Assembly: GCF_003665065.1 (NCBI RefSeq)
Contig: NZ_RCHR01000002.1
Coordinates: 558,001-622,000, forward strand
Source of the DNA: Oceanobacillus piezotolerans
GTDB taxonomy: Bacteria > Bacillota > Bacilli > Bacillales > Amphibacillaceae
Length of the DNA stretch: 64,000 nt
Direction of reading: 5' to 3'
Program-made: the position numbers and the translations under genes
In this document: positions 35,881 to 44,204 of the stretch, piece after piece
How positions within the stretch are numbered: position 1 is the stretch's first letter
Layout: each line of letters begins with the position of its first letter
Notes under the pieces: model-generated
What the model was told of the DNA's origin: nothing
Seen by the model: only the letters and a program-made list of their open reading frames with translations
Database searches by the model: none

Positions 35881-37206
35881 TTAGTAGACTTTCCCTTTCT
35901 CAGGTAAAAGTACCTCTTGTTGCTCATCCAATGGCATAACAAGCTCTGGATAATGGCTATGCCATGGTACAAGCAGCTTTGGTTTAATCTGGTCAATTAG
36001 ATGTAGAACATCTTCCTTTGTTGCATGTCCAGATACATCCAGGGATTTATAGCTGACCCCAAATTTCTCAAGCACCACCTTCATCGTTGCGTACGCTGGA
36101 TCAAAAGCTCCAAGGGGTACCCCGTTTGCATGGAGGTAGACACTATCATATAAATTCAAATCCAGTAATCGGTAGATATAATGATAGCTGTTTTGTAATA
36201 GGTACTTTTCCGGCCGTTGATTGATTTGCTCTACACCAATACTCTCATACTTTTCCAACAGGTCACAAGTAGGCAATCCCTCTTCATCCTCCCTGTATAT
36301 CATAAATGCAGCTCCATTTATAAATTCATCAGCAATCCGGGCTGTCTCCCATTCCAATATTGGAATTCGGCCAGCTTCCCTTGCTGCGTCTATAAAATAT
36401 CGAATCCTCTCCACGTTTCGGTGATACATATTAAAGAGCGCCAGTCCGTTTGTTTCCTTCAAGATAGAAAATGCGACAGGCTTGATGTCTTCTTCCTTTT
36501 TGCACAATCGGGTCAATTGCTCTTCTTGTTCAGGGCGGAATGATGTTCCTTCCATTAACAACATGGAAATCTCTTTTTCCCTCATGACATTGAGCCAATC
36601 TTGGATGTATTCTGGATGGGCACCATGCATACGGAGATCTCCAGAATACAAAATACGTTGATCTGGTGTTTCGATCAGATAGGAAGCAGCACCAATAATG
36701 TCATGGTCAACCGGAAAGGCCGTTACTCTTATCTCACCAATTTTCATACTTTCCCCATACCTCATTCCCGTGTACGTTCTTTTCCATGGTAATCCTTCGC
36801 CAACTTGTTCCAATACGTGAAACAGCCGCTTTGAACCTTCTGTCATATAAACTGGAATATTAGGAGAAATGGTATCCATCACTCCAATATGATCGAGATG
36901 AAGATGAGAAATAAATACACCAGTCTGGTAAGTTGATTTTTCCTCAGGTACAGGTTTTTTAATTAAATAGCTTGGTCCCTGCAAACTACTTTCACTATAA
37001 ACACCATCTATTCTAGGTATAGCGTCTAGCTTTAGTAGATCAAGCACACGTGATTTTCCCCTTTTACCAGCTGCATCCATCACCGCATTTGCAGGATTGT
37101 ATACAAGTCCATAATCAAAAATTACTCGGTCATTTCCATATGTAACTTCGGCAATATTCCCGCCAATTGTATCTAACCCACCCCAAAAGGTAATCTGTGT
37201 TTTCAT
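35881..37206 (-). CDS. RNase J-like MBL-fold metallo-hydrolase
   Basis: The 441-residue protein has the metallo-beta-lactamase motif HLHLDH (ISHLHLDHIG), a His in FPVDHDIIG and an Asp in YSGDLRMHG, and ends with SGHATKEDVLHLIDQIKPKLL then VPWHSHYPE, the closing motif of beta-CASP ribonucleases of the RNase J type. The start ITFWGGLDTIGGNIAEV also matches. It is shorter than RNase J (about 555) and lacks the C-terminal domain, so RNA or another phosphodiester may be the substrate. AGGTGAAAGT precedes the ATG. It is separated from the ugp-like operon by repeats. Confidence 0.82.
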   Translation of the reverse strand: MKTQITFWGGLDTIGGNIAEVTYGNDRVIFDYGLVYNPANAVMDAAGKRGKSRVLDLLKLDAIPRIDGVYSESSLQGPSYLIKKPVPEEKSTYQTGVFISHLHLDHIGVMDTISPNIPVYMTEGSKRLFHVLEQVGEGLPWKRTYTGMRYGESMKIGEIRVTAFPVDHDIIGAASYLIETPDQRILYSGDLRMHGAHPEYIQDWLNVMREKEISMLLMEGTSFRPEQEEQLTRLCKKEEDIKPVAFSILKETNGLALFNMYHRNVERIRYFIDAAREAGRIPILEWETARIADEFINGAAFMIYREDEEGLPTCDLLEKYESIGVEQINQRPEKYLLQNSYHYIYRLLDLNLYDSVYLHANGVPLGAFDPAYATMKVVLEKFGVSYKSLDVSGHATKEDVLHLIDQIKPKLLVPWHSHYPELVMPLDEQQEVLLPEKGKVY

Positions 37207-37330
37207 ACTTTCACCTCATTTAGTAAGGAACTTTTGTGGATATTGTTGTTATTAACGGCTGTGTAGTAGTTGATAGAATTTGTTAACTAACTAAATTCAA
37301 AGTAGTATATTATACACAATGAAAACACAT

Positions 37331-37580
37331 CGGAAATATGCGCTCGTGATTTCCGCTCCGGGCAGTACGCTTTCCGCGGGCAATGTCTCAGCCTCGGGCC
37401 AACAGGATGTTGGTCACAAAGGCGTGGCCACAGGACGTGGCGTTCTTAGCCTTTGTTCCTTCGCTCTTCCTGCGGGGTCTTCGCCTGTTGCTTTTCCCGC
37501 AGGACAAGGAAGGCTTCGGCAGCGATACATCGCACGAAGAAAAAGTGCCTTTCTTTTTCGAGGAGTCGACTGCCCTCCAC
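37331..37580. repeat. Long-form interspersed palindromic element (copy 1)
   Basis: From TACGCTTTCCGCGGGCAATG to TTTCGAGGAGTCGAC this stretch matches 46500-46754 at most positions, including two internal inserts not present in the neighbouring short copy. It has no coding capacity that resembles a protein. It lies about 60 bases from the inverted short copy. Confidence 0.8.
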
Positions 37581-37638
37581 TTCATGTTTATTAGTGCATT
37601 CTCTTTCCATAATTAGAAGGTTTATAGGACAAATTAGC

Positions 37639-37760
37639 GGAGGAAATACACGGAGACTCCTACGGGAGGACAGGCCTAGATGAGACCCCGCAGAGACGAC
37701 AGTCTCGAGGAGGCTCAGCAGCCGCCCGTGGTAAGCGCAGTGTATTTCCGGAGCGGTATT
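37639..37760. repeat. Short-form interspersed palindromic element in inverted orientation
   Basis: The reverse complement begins AATACCGCTCCGGAAATACA and ends AGGAGTCTCCGTGTATTTCC; both ends and the GCGGGGTCT core match the long copies, but the two inserts (about 75 and 55 bases) are missing. The ends are inverted repeats of each other (GGAAATACA/TGTATTTCC). Confidence 0.8.
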
Positions 37761-37837
37761 TATGCACTATATTGAATTAAAGTCTATCTATTTTTCCCCT
37801 AAAACAACAATCTCTCCAAAAACATCCTTTAGTAATA

Positions 37838-37877
37838 AAAGCAAGGGCTATAAACATGCTCAGTTTGCCCCTGCTTT
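37838..37877 (-). terminator. Probable terminator of the ugp-like operon
   Basis: AAAGCAaGGGC pairs with GCCCcTGCTTT (one mismatch) and, reading leftward, TTATTAC follows; it lies about 50 bases beyond the ugpB stop codon. Confidence 0.6.
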
Positions 37878-37925
37878 CTTGTTACGTGTTACCCACGTCC
37901 CTAGAGACTGGGCATAAGCTATTAT

Positions 37926-39251
37926 TTACTGTTGCAATGCTTCATTCGCACGGTCTTGTGCAGAAGTTAATCCTTCTTCAACTGATTTTTGGTCTTGAAT
38001 GATATAGTCAAGCTCTTCTAATACGATGTTACGAACTGCATCTCCACCTGGAACACGAGCGATAAAGAAACCAGCATCGAATTGTTCTGGACCAGCCTTG
38101 AATGCAGGATTTTCTTCTAAGTAGGATTGATATTCATCAGATTCTTGAGCAGAGTAACGAACTGGCAAGTATCCAGAAAGCATTGCCCATTCTGTTGTTA
38201 CTTCTTCACTTGTTAGATATTTCAAGAATTCCCATGCTGCTTTTGTTTCTGCATCTTCACTTTGATTGAATAATACAATGTCATTACCAGCAAATGTAGT
38301 TGCTTTTTCACCGTCAAGCTCTGGGATTGGGGCAGTAGACCATTCCATGCCATTTTCAACTGCAGCACCTACATGTGGAATTCCTGCAGATGACCCAATG
38401 TACATCGCAACGTCACCACGTCCAAATGGATTCGACATGTAGCTGTCTTCTCCAGCTGTACGAGCGATTCCTTCATCAATCATATCGTTCATGAAAGTTA
38501 TCGCTTCGATTCCTTCTTGTGATGCAAAATGTGCTTCTGCTGTTTCTTCGTCAATATATGTTCCGCCAAGCTGTTTTAAGATTCCTTGGAATTCAGCTTC
38601 AAATGAGTTTTCAAATCCCATCCCAACTGTTCCATCTGTTGTCAGTTGTGCTGCTACTTCACGTAATTCATCCCATGTAGCAGGAACTTCTAATCCAGCT
38701 TCATCTAGCATTGTTTGATTATAGAAAAGTACTCTTGTACTCTTACTGAATGGAAGGCTGTAGAATGTCCCATCCCAAGAGCTGGATTCGCGGAAAACTT
38801 CAATAATATCATTTAATTCTTCGTCGCTCATACCAACATCAGCGTCTTCAATTAAATCATTTAGAGGAACTAAGAAATCATTTGCAATATATTCAGGAAC
38901 AACGTTTGTTACAGATTGTGCCATATCTGGAAGGTTACCAGCTTTAGCAGCCGCCATGATTTTTTGCTCAAGATCATCATAGCTGCCTTGATTAACTGGT
39001 TTCACTGTTACATTTTCATTTTCTTCGTTAAATGCATCGGCAAAACTATTGATTGCTTCTTCGTGTGGACCACTCATCGCATGCCAGAACTCTATTTCTA
39101 CTGGCTCAGCTGACTCCTCTGCTTCTTCTCCACTCGATGCTGTTTCTGCAGATTCTCCACTAGCATCTGAACTTGTATCTTCTTCCGATCCACCACAAGC
39201 TGCTAAAAATAAGACTAGCATTAAGATTAATAATGAAATTGCCTTTTTCAT
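37926..39251 (-). CDS. ugpB: Sugar or glycerol-3-phosphate-binding lipoprotein, UgpB-like
   Basis: The 441-residue precursor has a lipoprotein signal (KKAISLLILMLVLFLAAC) and an acidic linker, then a family-1 binding protein: EFWHAMSGPHEEAINSFADAF, PVNQGSYDDLEQKIMAAAKAG, FSKSTRVLFYN, and YIGSSAGIPHVGAA. FWHAMSG and SKSTRVLFYN resemble the glycerol-3-phosphate binder UgpB. ATG at 39251 is chosen since the lipoprotein signal starts there and GGGAGG precedes it; 37 upstream codons in frame have no such signal. Last gene of the operon, behind both permeases. Confidence 0.85.
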   Translation of the reverse strand: MKKAISLLILMLVLFLAACGGSEEDTSSDASGESAETASSGEEAEESAEPVEIEFWHAMSGPHEEAINSFADAFNEENENVTVKPVNQGSYDDLEQKIMAAAKAGNLPDMAQSVTNVVPEYIANDFLVPLNDLIEDADVGMSDEELNDIIEVFRESSSWDGTFYSLPFSKSTRVLFYNQTMLDEAGLEVPATWDELREVAAQLTTDGTVGMGFENSFEAEFQGILKQLGGTYIDEETAEAHFASQEGIEAITFMNDMIDEGIARTAGEDSYMSNPFGRGDVAMYIGSSAGIPHVGAAVENGMEWSTAPIPELDGEKATTFAGNDIVLFNQSEDAETKAAWEFLKYLTSEEVTTEWAMLSGYLPVRYSAQESDEYQSYLEENPAFKAGPEQFDAGFFIARVPGGDAVRNIVLEELDYIIQDQKSVEEGLTSAQDRANEALQQ

Positions 39252-39374
39252 CGTATAAATCCTCCCTTTAGATCTTCTTATACTTAGGAATTTAAATTCC
39301 CTACTACTTTCCTGACCACCGCAAGACCTCTCATTATTCCCTAAAAGCATCACCTCCAGCAAGTATGAAAGCTT

Positions 39375-40199
39375 TTAACCCTTTATTCCTGTTCGTGCTA
39401 CACCTGAGATAATATACTTCTGCATAATAAAGAATAGGATAAGCATTGGTAAAATAACCATCGTGGATGCTGCCATCAGTAATTCATATTTAATACCTGC
39501 TTCTGTTGTAAAAGCAGATAATCCGACAGGCAATGTCCGAAGCTCCTGAGAGTTCGTAACGATAAGCGGCCAAAGGAACGCATTCCAGCTCCCGATTACT
39601 TTTAACAGACCAATGGTGATTAACGCAGGTTTTGCCAGTGGAACCATCACATACCATAGGAATTTAAAATCACTGCATCCATCCACTTTTGCTGCATATG
39701 ACAGCTCTGTTGGAACAGAGAAAAAATACTGACGTAATAGAAAGATAGAAAAGATACTCGCAATCCATGGAATAATTAAAGCTTCATAGCTATCGAGCCA
39801 TCCAAGGTTGGATACCGTCACAAAGTTGGGAATAAGAAGAACTTCACCAGGCACCATCATTGTTCCAAGCAATACCGCAAAGACGATGCCTTTCCCGTAA
39901 AAATTGATTTTCGAAAACGCATAGGCTGCAAGAATCGTTGTTAATAATTCTCCAATCGTGCTAAGTATGGTAACAATGATACTGTTAATAAAGTAGCGGC
40001 CAAATGGTGCAACTTCTGAAGCCGTTTGGTAGTTTTCCCATTGCCATTCAGAAGGGATCCAAACTGGAGGCATGGCCATTACCTCACTAGGTGATTTCAA
40101 TGATGTACTGATCATCCATACGAATGGCAGGAGCATTAGAATCGCGCCAAATGCCAATAAAAGATAGATGATTCCTTTTGATAGAGCGTCTTTTACCAC
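39375..40199 (-). CDS. ugpE: Carbohydrate-type ABC permease, UgpE-like
   Basis: A 274-residue MalG-type permease with six helices and the coupling loop YAAKVDGCSDFKFLWYVMVPLAKP. The N-terminus LLAFGAILMLLPFVWMISTSLKSPSEVM is typical of this group. It follows the first permease by 12 bases and precedes the binding-protein gene. Confidence 0.9.
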   Translation of the reverse strand: MVKDALSKGIIYLLLAFGAILMLLPFVWMISTSLKSPSEVMAMPPVWIPSEWQWENYQTASEVAPFGRYFINSIIVTILSTIGELLTTILAAYAFSKINFYGKGIVFAVLLGTMMVPGEVLLIPNFVTVSNLGWLDSYEALIIPWIASIFSIFLLRQYFFSVPTELSYAAKVDGCSDFKFLWYVMVPLAKPALITIGLLKVIGSWNAFLWPLIVTNSQELRTLPVGLSAFTTEAGIKYELLMAASTMVILPMLILFFIMQKYIISGVARTGIKG

Positions 40200-40211
40200 G
40201 TGAATCCCTCC

Positions 40212-41105
40212 TTAATTGTAATGAACAAATCGGCGACCAATCACAAGCTGAATAATCGTAAAAATAAAGATAATGATAAACAGAACGAACGCGGCTGTAG
40301 AGGCCAAGCCAAATTGCCATTCTTCATAGAATTTCTGATAGATATAGTACACCACGGTTAATGCACTGTTTGCTGGTCCTGGTCGACCATTGAAAAGCGC
40401 AAAGACCTCATCAAACACTTTAAATCCATTAATAATAGAAATAATTGATACGAAAAATATCGTTGGTGATAAAAGGGGGAGCGTAATATTCGTAAATCTT
40501 TTCCAAGCAGAGGCCCCGTCCACTTTTGCAGCAAGGTAATACTGCTCTCCGATATTCTGTAAACCGGCTAAAAAGATAATGATATTAAACCCTAACCCTT
40601 TCCAAATACTCATGATGATAAGTGCCGGCATCGCATAATTCGGATCGTTCAGCCAAGCAATCGGGTCTATACCAAACCAGCCTAGAAAGTAGTTTAAAAG
40701 ACCATAGTCAGAGTGATAAATCCAGCTCCAGACTATCGATACCGCAACAACAGAGGTTACAAATGGCAGAAAGTAAATTGTCCGAAAGAAGCCAGCAAGC
40801 TTAATTTTATTATTTAAAAGTACAGCAATCCCCATGGATAGGAAAATCGATATCGGAACAACCCCAAGTACAAAAATACCAGTATTTTTCAATGCTGTTA
40901 TAAAGTTGGGGTCCTGAAAAATCGCAATAAAATTATCGAATCCATATTCATGAACAATGTCGTTAAAATAGTCATAATCGGTATAAAAGCTCATCAGAAA
41001 GGAGCGGATAATCGGATAAATATTAAAGATAATCAAAATAAGCAGTGCGGGTAAAAGGTATAGAAATCCTTTAAGCGTGCTCTTCCAGGTAGGCTTCTCA
41101 AGCAT
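40212..41105 (-). CDS. ugpA: Carbohydrate-type ABC permease, UgpA-like
   Basis: A 297-residue MalF-type permease with six helices and the EAA loop LAAKVDGASAWKRFTNITLPLLSP. Start is ATG at 41105, overlapping the end of the ATPase gene by eight bases and preceded by AAAGGGG; an upstream in-frame extension of 32 residues would be antisense to nothing useful and lies inside the ATPase gene. Confidence 0.9.
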   Translation of the reverse strand: MLEKPTWKSTLKGFLYLLPALLILIIFNIYPIIRSFLMSFYTDYDYFNDIVHEYGFDNFIAIFQDPNFITALKNTGIFVLGVVPISIFLSMGIAVLLNNKIKLAGFFRTIYFLPFVTSVVAVSIVWSWIYHSDYGLLNYFLGWFGIDPIAWLNDPNYAMPALIIMSIWKGLGFNIIIFLAGLQNIGEQYYLAAKVDGASAWKRFTNITLPLLSPTIFFVSIISIINGFKVFDEVFALFNGRPGPANSALTVVYYIYQKFYEEWQFGLASTAAFVLFIIIFIFTIIQLVIGRRFVHYN

Positions 41106-42180
41106 GCTTTTCGCCCCTTTCCACTGTTTCAATCCGTTGGCCAGAAGCCGAGTCAAAAAAGTGAATGTTTTCTTCCTTCCCGTCCAGCCCACATGTGGCA
41201 CCTACCTTTAATTGATGAACAGGGTCAACTAGCGCTCGAATGGTTGTATCACCAATTTGCATGCGGATTAAAGTATCTCTTCCAATCGTCTCAATATGAA
41301 TAATCTCCCCTGTAAATCGCGGGTTGTCCTTCGTCACAAAGAAATCCTCTGGACGAATCCCAACTCTTATGGATTTCGGATAGGTAGCTAAATTAGAAAA
41401 TAAGAGAGAATGGGCCGATTTTTCCAGCTGGTAGCCATTCTCTATTTTCTTCATGGTCAATAGATTAATTGGTGGATTACCCAAAAAAGATGCCACAAAC
41501 TCATTTTCAGGGCGTTTATACATCTCCTGCGGCCTTGATTCCTGCTGAATGACACCACTCTTCATCAGCATGACACGGTCGGAAATGCTCAGCGCTTCCT
41601 CCTGATCGTGTGTCACGAATACGGCAGTAATCCCTACCTCCTGCTGAATGCGACGGATTTCTTCGCGCATCTCCAGACGCAGTCTTGCATCCAGATTGGA
41701 TAATGGTTCATCCAATAGCAGGACATTTGGCTTTTTCACCAAGGCTCGTGCAATGGCCACACGCTGCTGTTGCCCACCAGACAGCTGACCAGGCTTCCGA
41801 TCAAGCAAATGTCCGATTTGCACTAATTCTGCCATTTCCTTTGCCCGTTCCATCGCTTCCTTTTTTGGAACTTTTTTCATTTTTAAAGGAAACATTATAT
41901 TTTTTAACACAGATAAATGGGGATAAAGAGCATAATTCTGAAACACCATCCCAATTCCGCGTTTCTCCGCATCCATCTTCGTTACATCTTGATCACCAAA
42001 GAAGATTTGTCCTGAAGTAGGTTTATATAAGCCAGACAAGAGCATTAAAGTTGTGCTTTTCCCGCAGCCACTTGGTCCCAGTAAGGAAACAAGCTCGCCA
42101 TCCTTGATTGTTGTTGTGATTTGATCTACTGCTGTTATATCATCAAAAACCATGGTAAGGTTATTCAATCGAATATCCAT
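41098..42180 (-). CDS. ugpC: ABC ATPase, UgpC/MsmX-like
   Basis: The 360-residue protein has Walker A (GPSGCGKST), Q-loop (VFQNYALYPH), signature (LSGGQQQRVAIARALVKKP), Walker B (VLLLDEPLSNLD) and H-loop (VTHDQEEA), followed by a TOBE-type C-terminal domain that includes VGIRPEDF. ATPases of this class can be shared among several sugar importers (MsmX). ATG at 42180 is chosen with GGAGG eight bases upstream. It is the first gene of the operon and overlaps ugpA. Confidence 0.93.
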   Translation of the reverse strand: MDIRLNNLTMVFDDITAVDQITTTIKDGELVSLLGPSGCGKSTTLMLLSGLYKPTSGQIFFGDQDVTKMDAEKRGIGMVFQNYALYPHLSVLKNIMFPLKMKKVPKKEAMERAKEMAELVQIGHLLDRKPGQLSGGQQQRVAIARALVKKPNVLLLDEPLSNLDARLRLEMREEIRRIQQEVGITAVFVTHDQEEALSISDRVMLMKSGVIQQESRPQEMYKRPENEFVASFLGNPPINLLTMKKIENGYQLEKSAHSLLFSNLATYPKSIRVGIRPEDFFVTKDNPRFTGEIIHIETIGRDTLIRMQIGDTTIRALVDPVHQLKVGATCGLDGKEENIHFFDSASGQRIETVERGEKHA

Positions 42181-42220
42181 TATTTGTTCCTCCATCTAAT
42201 TTCCTATGATTACAGTTATC

Positions 42221-42274
42221 ATGCTATCAGAGGAGTATTAACGAGAAATAAATTATATGTAAATTTGCTTTTAA
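42221..42274 (-). promoter_or_regulatory. PhoP-box-like promoter of the ugp-like operon
   Basis: Reading leftward, TTAAAA, TTTACA, TTTATT and TTAATA occur at an exact 11-base period (42236-42274); two match the PhoP consensus fully and two at five of six. TAGCAT follows nine bases after the last repeat (42221-42226), the same geometry as the phn promoter. No -35 is present. Confidence 0.68.
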
Positions 42275-42834
42275 TGATCGTTATCGGGAAACTTCGTGGT
42301 ATACTGTAATCTTGCACTAATTGTATAGGTCGGTTGTAGATAATCCCATTTAAGCTTTAAATAATGGATTTTTCATGGGGAATTCCAATACACTCTCACT
42401 TTAGTTTGTAAAGTTTTCTTAAATCTGTTTACATTTAATTTATTTCGTGACCGAATTATATGAGTGCTTTCTCCCTTCCTTATGGAACAATTTGTATCTG
42501 ATTAATAATTATCAACCAATAGAGCTTGGTTTCCTTGATACGGACCTGTAGGATCTGTAATAAAAAGAGGTGGATTTCTTAATAAGAAATCCACCTCTTC
42601 TTATGAAACAGCATCATTCAACACTATCTAGCTTCTTTCTGCATCTGGCAAAGCCATTTGGAAAAGATCTGCGCTCAATCGAATACTTATCCCTTACAGC
42701 AAGCATTAATTTCACTCTTTAATTCTCTATATATGGCATGTAATTAAATATAGGCTGAGAGCCTAGAGACGCTTTACTAAAAAGTATAATTCATAGCACA
42801 ATTCCCATACTAAATCAGAAAAGGAGGGAATTAC
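42275..42834. other. Intergenic region without a recognised gene
   Basis: About 560 bases with one strong hairpin (42565-42599). I see no ORF with a ribosome-binding site before 42835. Confidence 0.5.
42565..42599 (-). terminator. Isolated strong hairpin, terminator-like leftward
   Basis: A perfect 16-bp stem, AAGAGGTGGATTTCTT and complement, with a three-base loop; reading leftward TTTTTATTAC follows. No minus-strand gene ends near it, the nearest being at 43248. Confidence 0.6.
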
Positions 42835-43002
42835 ATGGCAAAACGAACAAAAAAGAATGATCCCCAACAAAAAAATAAAAAAGGATTCGATTCCAGTAAA
42901 ACAGATACTGAATTCTCTAAAGAAATAAGTGGCAGTGCTGCTGCAAATAAGGCACATAAGGAAAAAGCGAAGGAAATCAGGAAGTTAAGAAGCAAAGGGT
43001 AA
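42835..43002 (+). CDS. Small basic hydrophilic protein, 55 residues
   Basis: ATG at 42835 follows AAGGAGGGAATTAC. The product starts MAKRTKKNDPQQKNKK, continues DTEFSKEISGSAAANK, and ends in a Lys/Arg-rich helix (EKAKEIRKLRSKG). It has no hydrophobic core. Short, Lys/Gln-rich proteins with an E-F/Y-S-x-E-x motif occur among spore-associated proteins of Bacillaceae, which is a possible reading only. I do not recognise a family. Confidence 0.6.
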   Translation: MAKRTKKNDPQQKNKKGFDSSKTDTEFSKEISGSAAANKAHKEKAKEIRKLRSKG

Positions 43003-43029
43003 AGCTCTGACAGGAAAGGAGTTAATAAA

Positions 43030-43143
43030 ATGTCAAAATCAAAACGACAACAAGAGCGTGAGTGGAAAGGACGAAAACAAGCAAATAATCCGCACGGGAA
43101 AGTGAAATCTTTCGAAGAGCTAGAAAAAGAAGCAGATCAATAG
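43030..43143 (+). CDS. Small basic protein, 37 residues (DUF6254-like)
   Basis: ATG at 43030 follows AAAGGAG with eight bases between. The product MSKSKRQQEREWKGRKQANN then PHGKVKSFEELEKEADQ resembles, from memory, the very short DUF6254 family found across Bacillaceae; I cannot verify this without a search. It lies 27 bases after the preceding tiny gene, so they form a small operon closed by a terminator. Confidence 0.55.
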   Translation: MSKSKRQQEREWKGRKQANNPHGKVKSFEELEKEADQ

Positions 43144-43152
43144 AAATGGAAC

Positions 43153-43186
43153 GGTTCTCTGTTTCGTTACCTTTAAACAGAGAACC
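43153..43186 (+). terminator. Terminator of the tiny-gene pair
   Basis: GGTTCTCTGTTT and AAACAGAGAACC form a 12-bp perfect stem around a ten-base loop, followed by TTCACTTC. Confidence 0.7.
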
Positions 43187-43247
43187 TTCACTTCGCTTCT
43201 CTTTGGGGAGTATAATTCCACCTTTATGTGCATAACTTGTTTTTCTA

Positions 43248-43895
43248 CTAATTTTTACTATTATTTATTTGGAATTGCTCTAAGAAAAAATAATGGGCCA
43301 GTTTTAAATATTCCGTGGCAACACGTTGAATATCTTCTCGGTCCTTATACCAGCCCCTTGCTTGATAAGGATCATATGGCGTAGGCACAGAATAGATATC
43401 AATATCAAACTCCTTCAATGTCTTGTTAAAGATAAGTTTGGATCGTTGGGAATGATATTTGGAGGTGACAAGAAGTATCGTATCCACGTCCTGTTTACCC
43501 TTTAAAAATTCCGCAATCTCCATTGCTTCATCTTTCGTACTTTGCGCATCCCCTGGCACAATCGTGATGTCCTCTTCTGGTACACCAGTCTCGATAAGAA
43601 CCTTTTTACTGTTGTCTGCATCCCCTGTTAGGCTAATACCTCTTTGCTGCAGTTCTTCATAGCCAGTGATATGTGACCGAACTATAAAAATCTGCTCTGC
43701 CTCCACCTGCTCATATAGGTCAGCAGCACCCAAAGCACGATCTGCAACACTTCCCATTAATAGAACAATCACTGCATTATCCACTTCTTCAATATTATCC
43801 TCAGCTACAAGCCACACTCCACCAAAGCGGAGAAATATTACCACTATCATTACAAATAGAATAAAAATACCAATAAACCAATATCTTTTTTTCAA
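43248..43895 (-). CDS. YdcF/SanA/ElyC family membrane-anchored protein (DUF218)
   Basis: A 215-residue protein with one N-terminal helix (residues 5-22) and an extracytoplasmic DUF218 domain: NAVIVLLMGSVADRALGAADLY, IVPGDAQSTKDEAMEIAEFL, VTSKYHSQRSKLIFNKTL. The family has been linked to envelope integrity and polysaccharide handling. TTG at 43895 with GCAGGAGG upstream is taken as the start; the frame extends 25 residues further without a signal. Monocistronic. Confidence 0.85.
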   Translation of the reverse strand: MKKRYWFIGIFILFVMIVVIFLRFGGVWLVAEDNIEEVDNAVIVLLMGSVADRALGAADLYEQVEAEQIFIVRSHITGYEELQQRGISLTGDADNSKKVLIETGVPEEDITIVPGDAQSTKDEAMEIAEFLKGKQDVDTILLVTSKYHSQRSKLIFNKTLKEFDIDIYSVPTPYDPYQARGWYKDREDIQRVATEYLKLAHYFFLEQFQINNSKN

Positions 43896-44045
43896 AATAG
43901 CCTCCTGCACAATATTAATTTTTAGTAATATTTTAGCATAGGTATGTGGAGGCTTGGGAGAGATGATCACAGCTTAATATGTGCACTTTTTCAAGGCGAG
44001 CAACAATATCTTGTATACTCTAGGTTATTCCCAGCCACAGAAAAA

Positions 44046-44078
44046 GGATTTCTACTTATTTAGTTAAAGCAGAAATCC
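44046..44078 (-). terminator. Terminator after the response regulator gene
   Basis: GGATTTCT pairs with AGAAATCC around a 17-base loop; reading leftward TTTTTCTG follows. It lies about 125 bases beyond the regulator stop. Confidence 0.6.
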
Positions 44079-44204
44079 CAATATTTCTTACAAATTAATG
44101 CATATATAAAATCTTAGTTATAAAATAATTGACCAAGATAGCAGAGGTCCCAAGCATATAGTCACTCATCAAGCAATAATTATTCCCATTAATGGCTGAT
44201 TATC

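Noticed and set aside
35881..37206. True RNase J
   Set aside because: The protein is about 110 residues too short and lacks the C-terminal domain; only the family-level name is kept.
37319..37683. Short proteins encoded in the palindromic element
   Set aside because: Several overlapping frames are open on both strands only because the element is GC-richer; none has conserved features, and the DNA rather than the protein is conserved between copies.
39252..39362. 37-residue extension of the UgpB-like protein
   Set aside because: The lipoprotein signal begins at the ATG at 39251, which has its own ribosome-binding site; an extension would bury the signal.
43896..43970. 25-residue extension of the YdcF/SanA protein
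   Set aside because: The TTG at 43895 has AGGAGG at the right distance and directly precedes the membrane helix; the upstream codons have neither.
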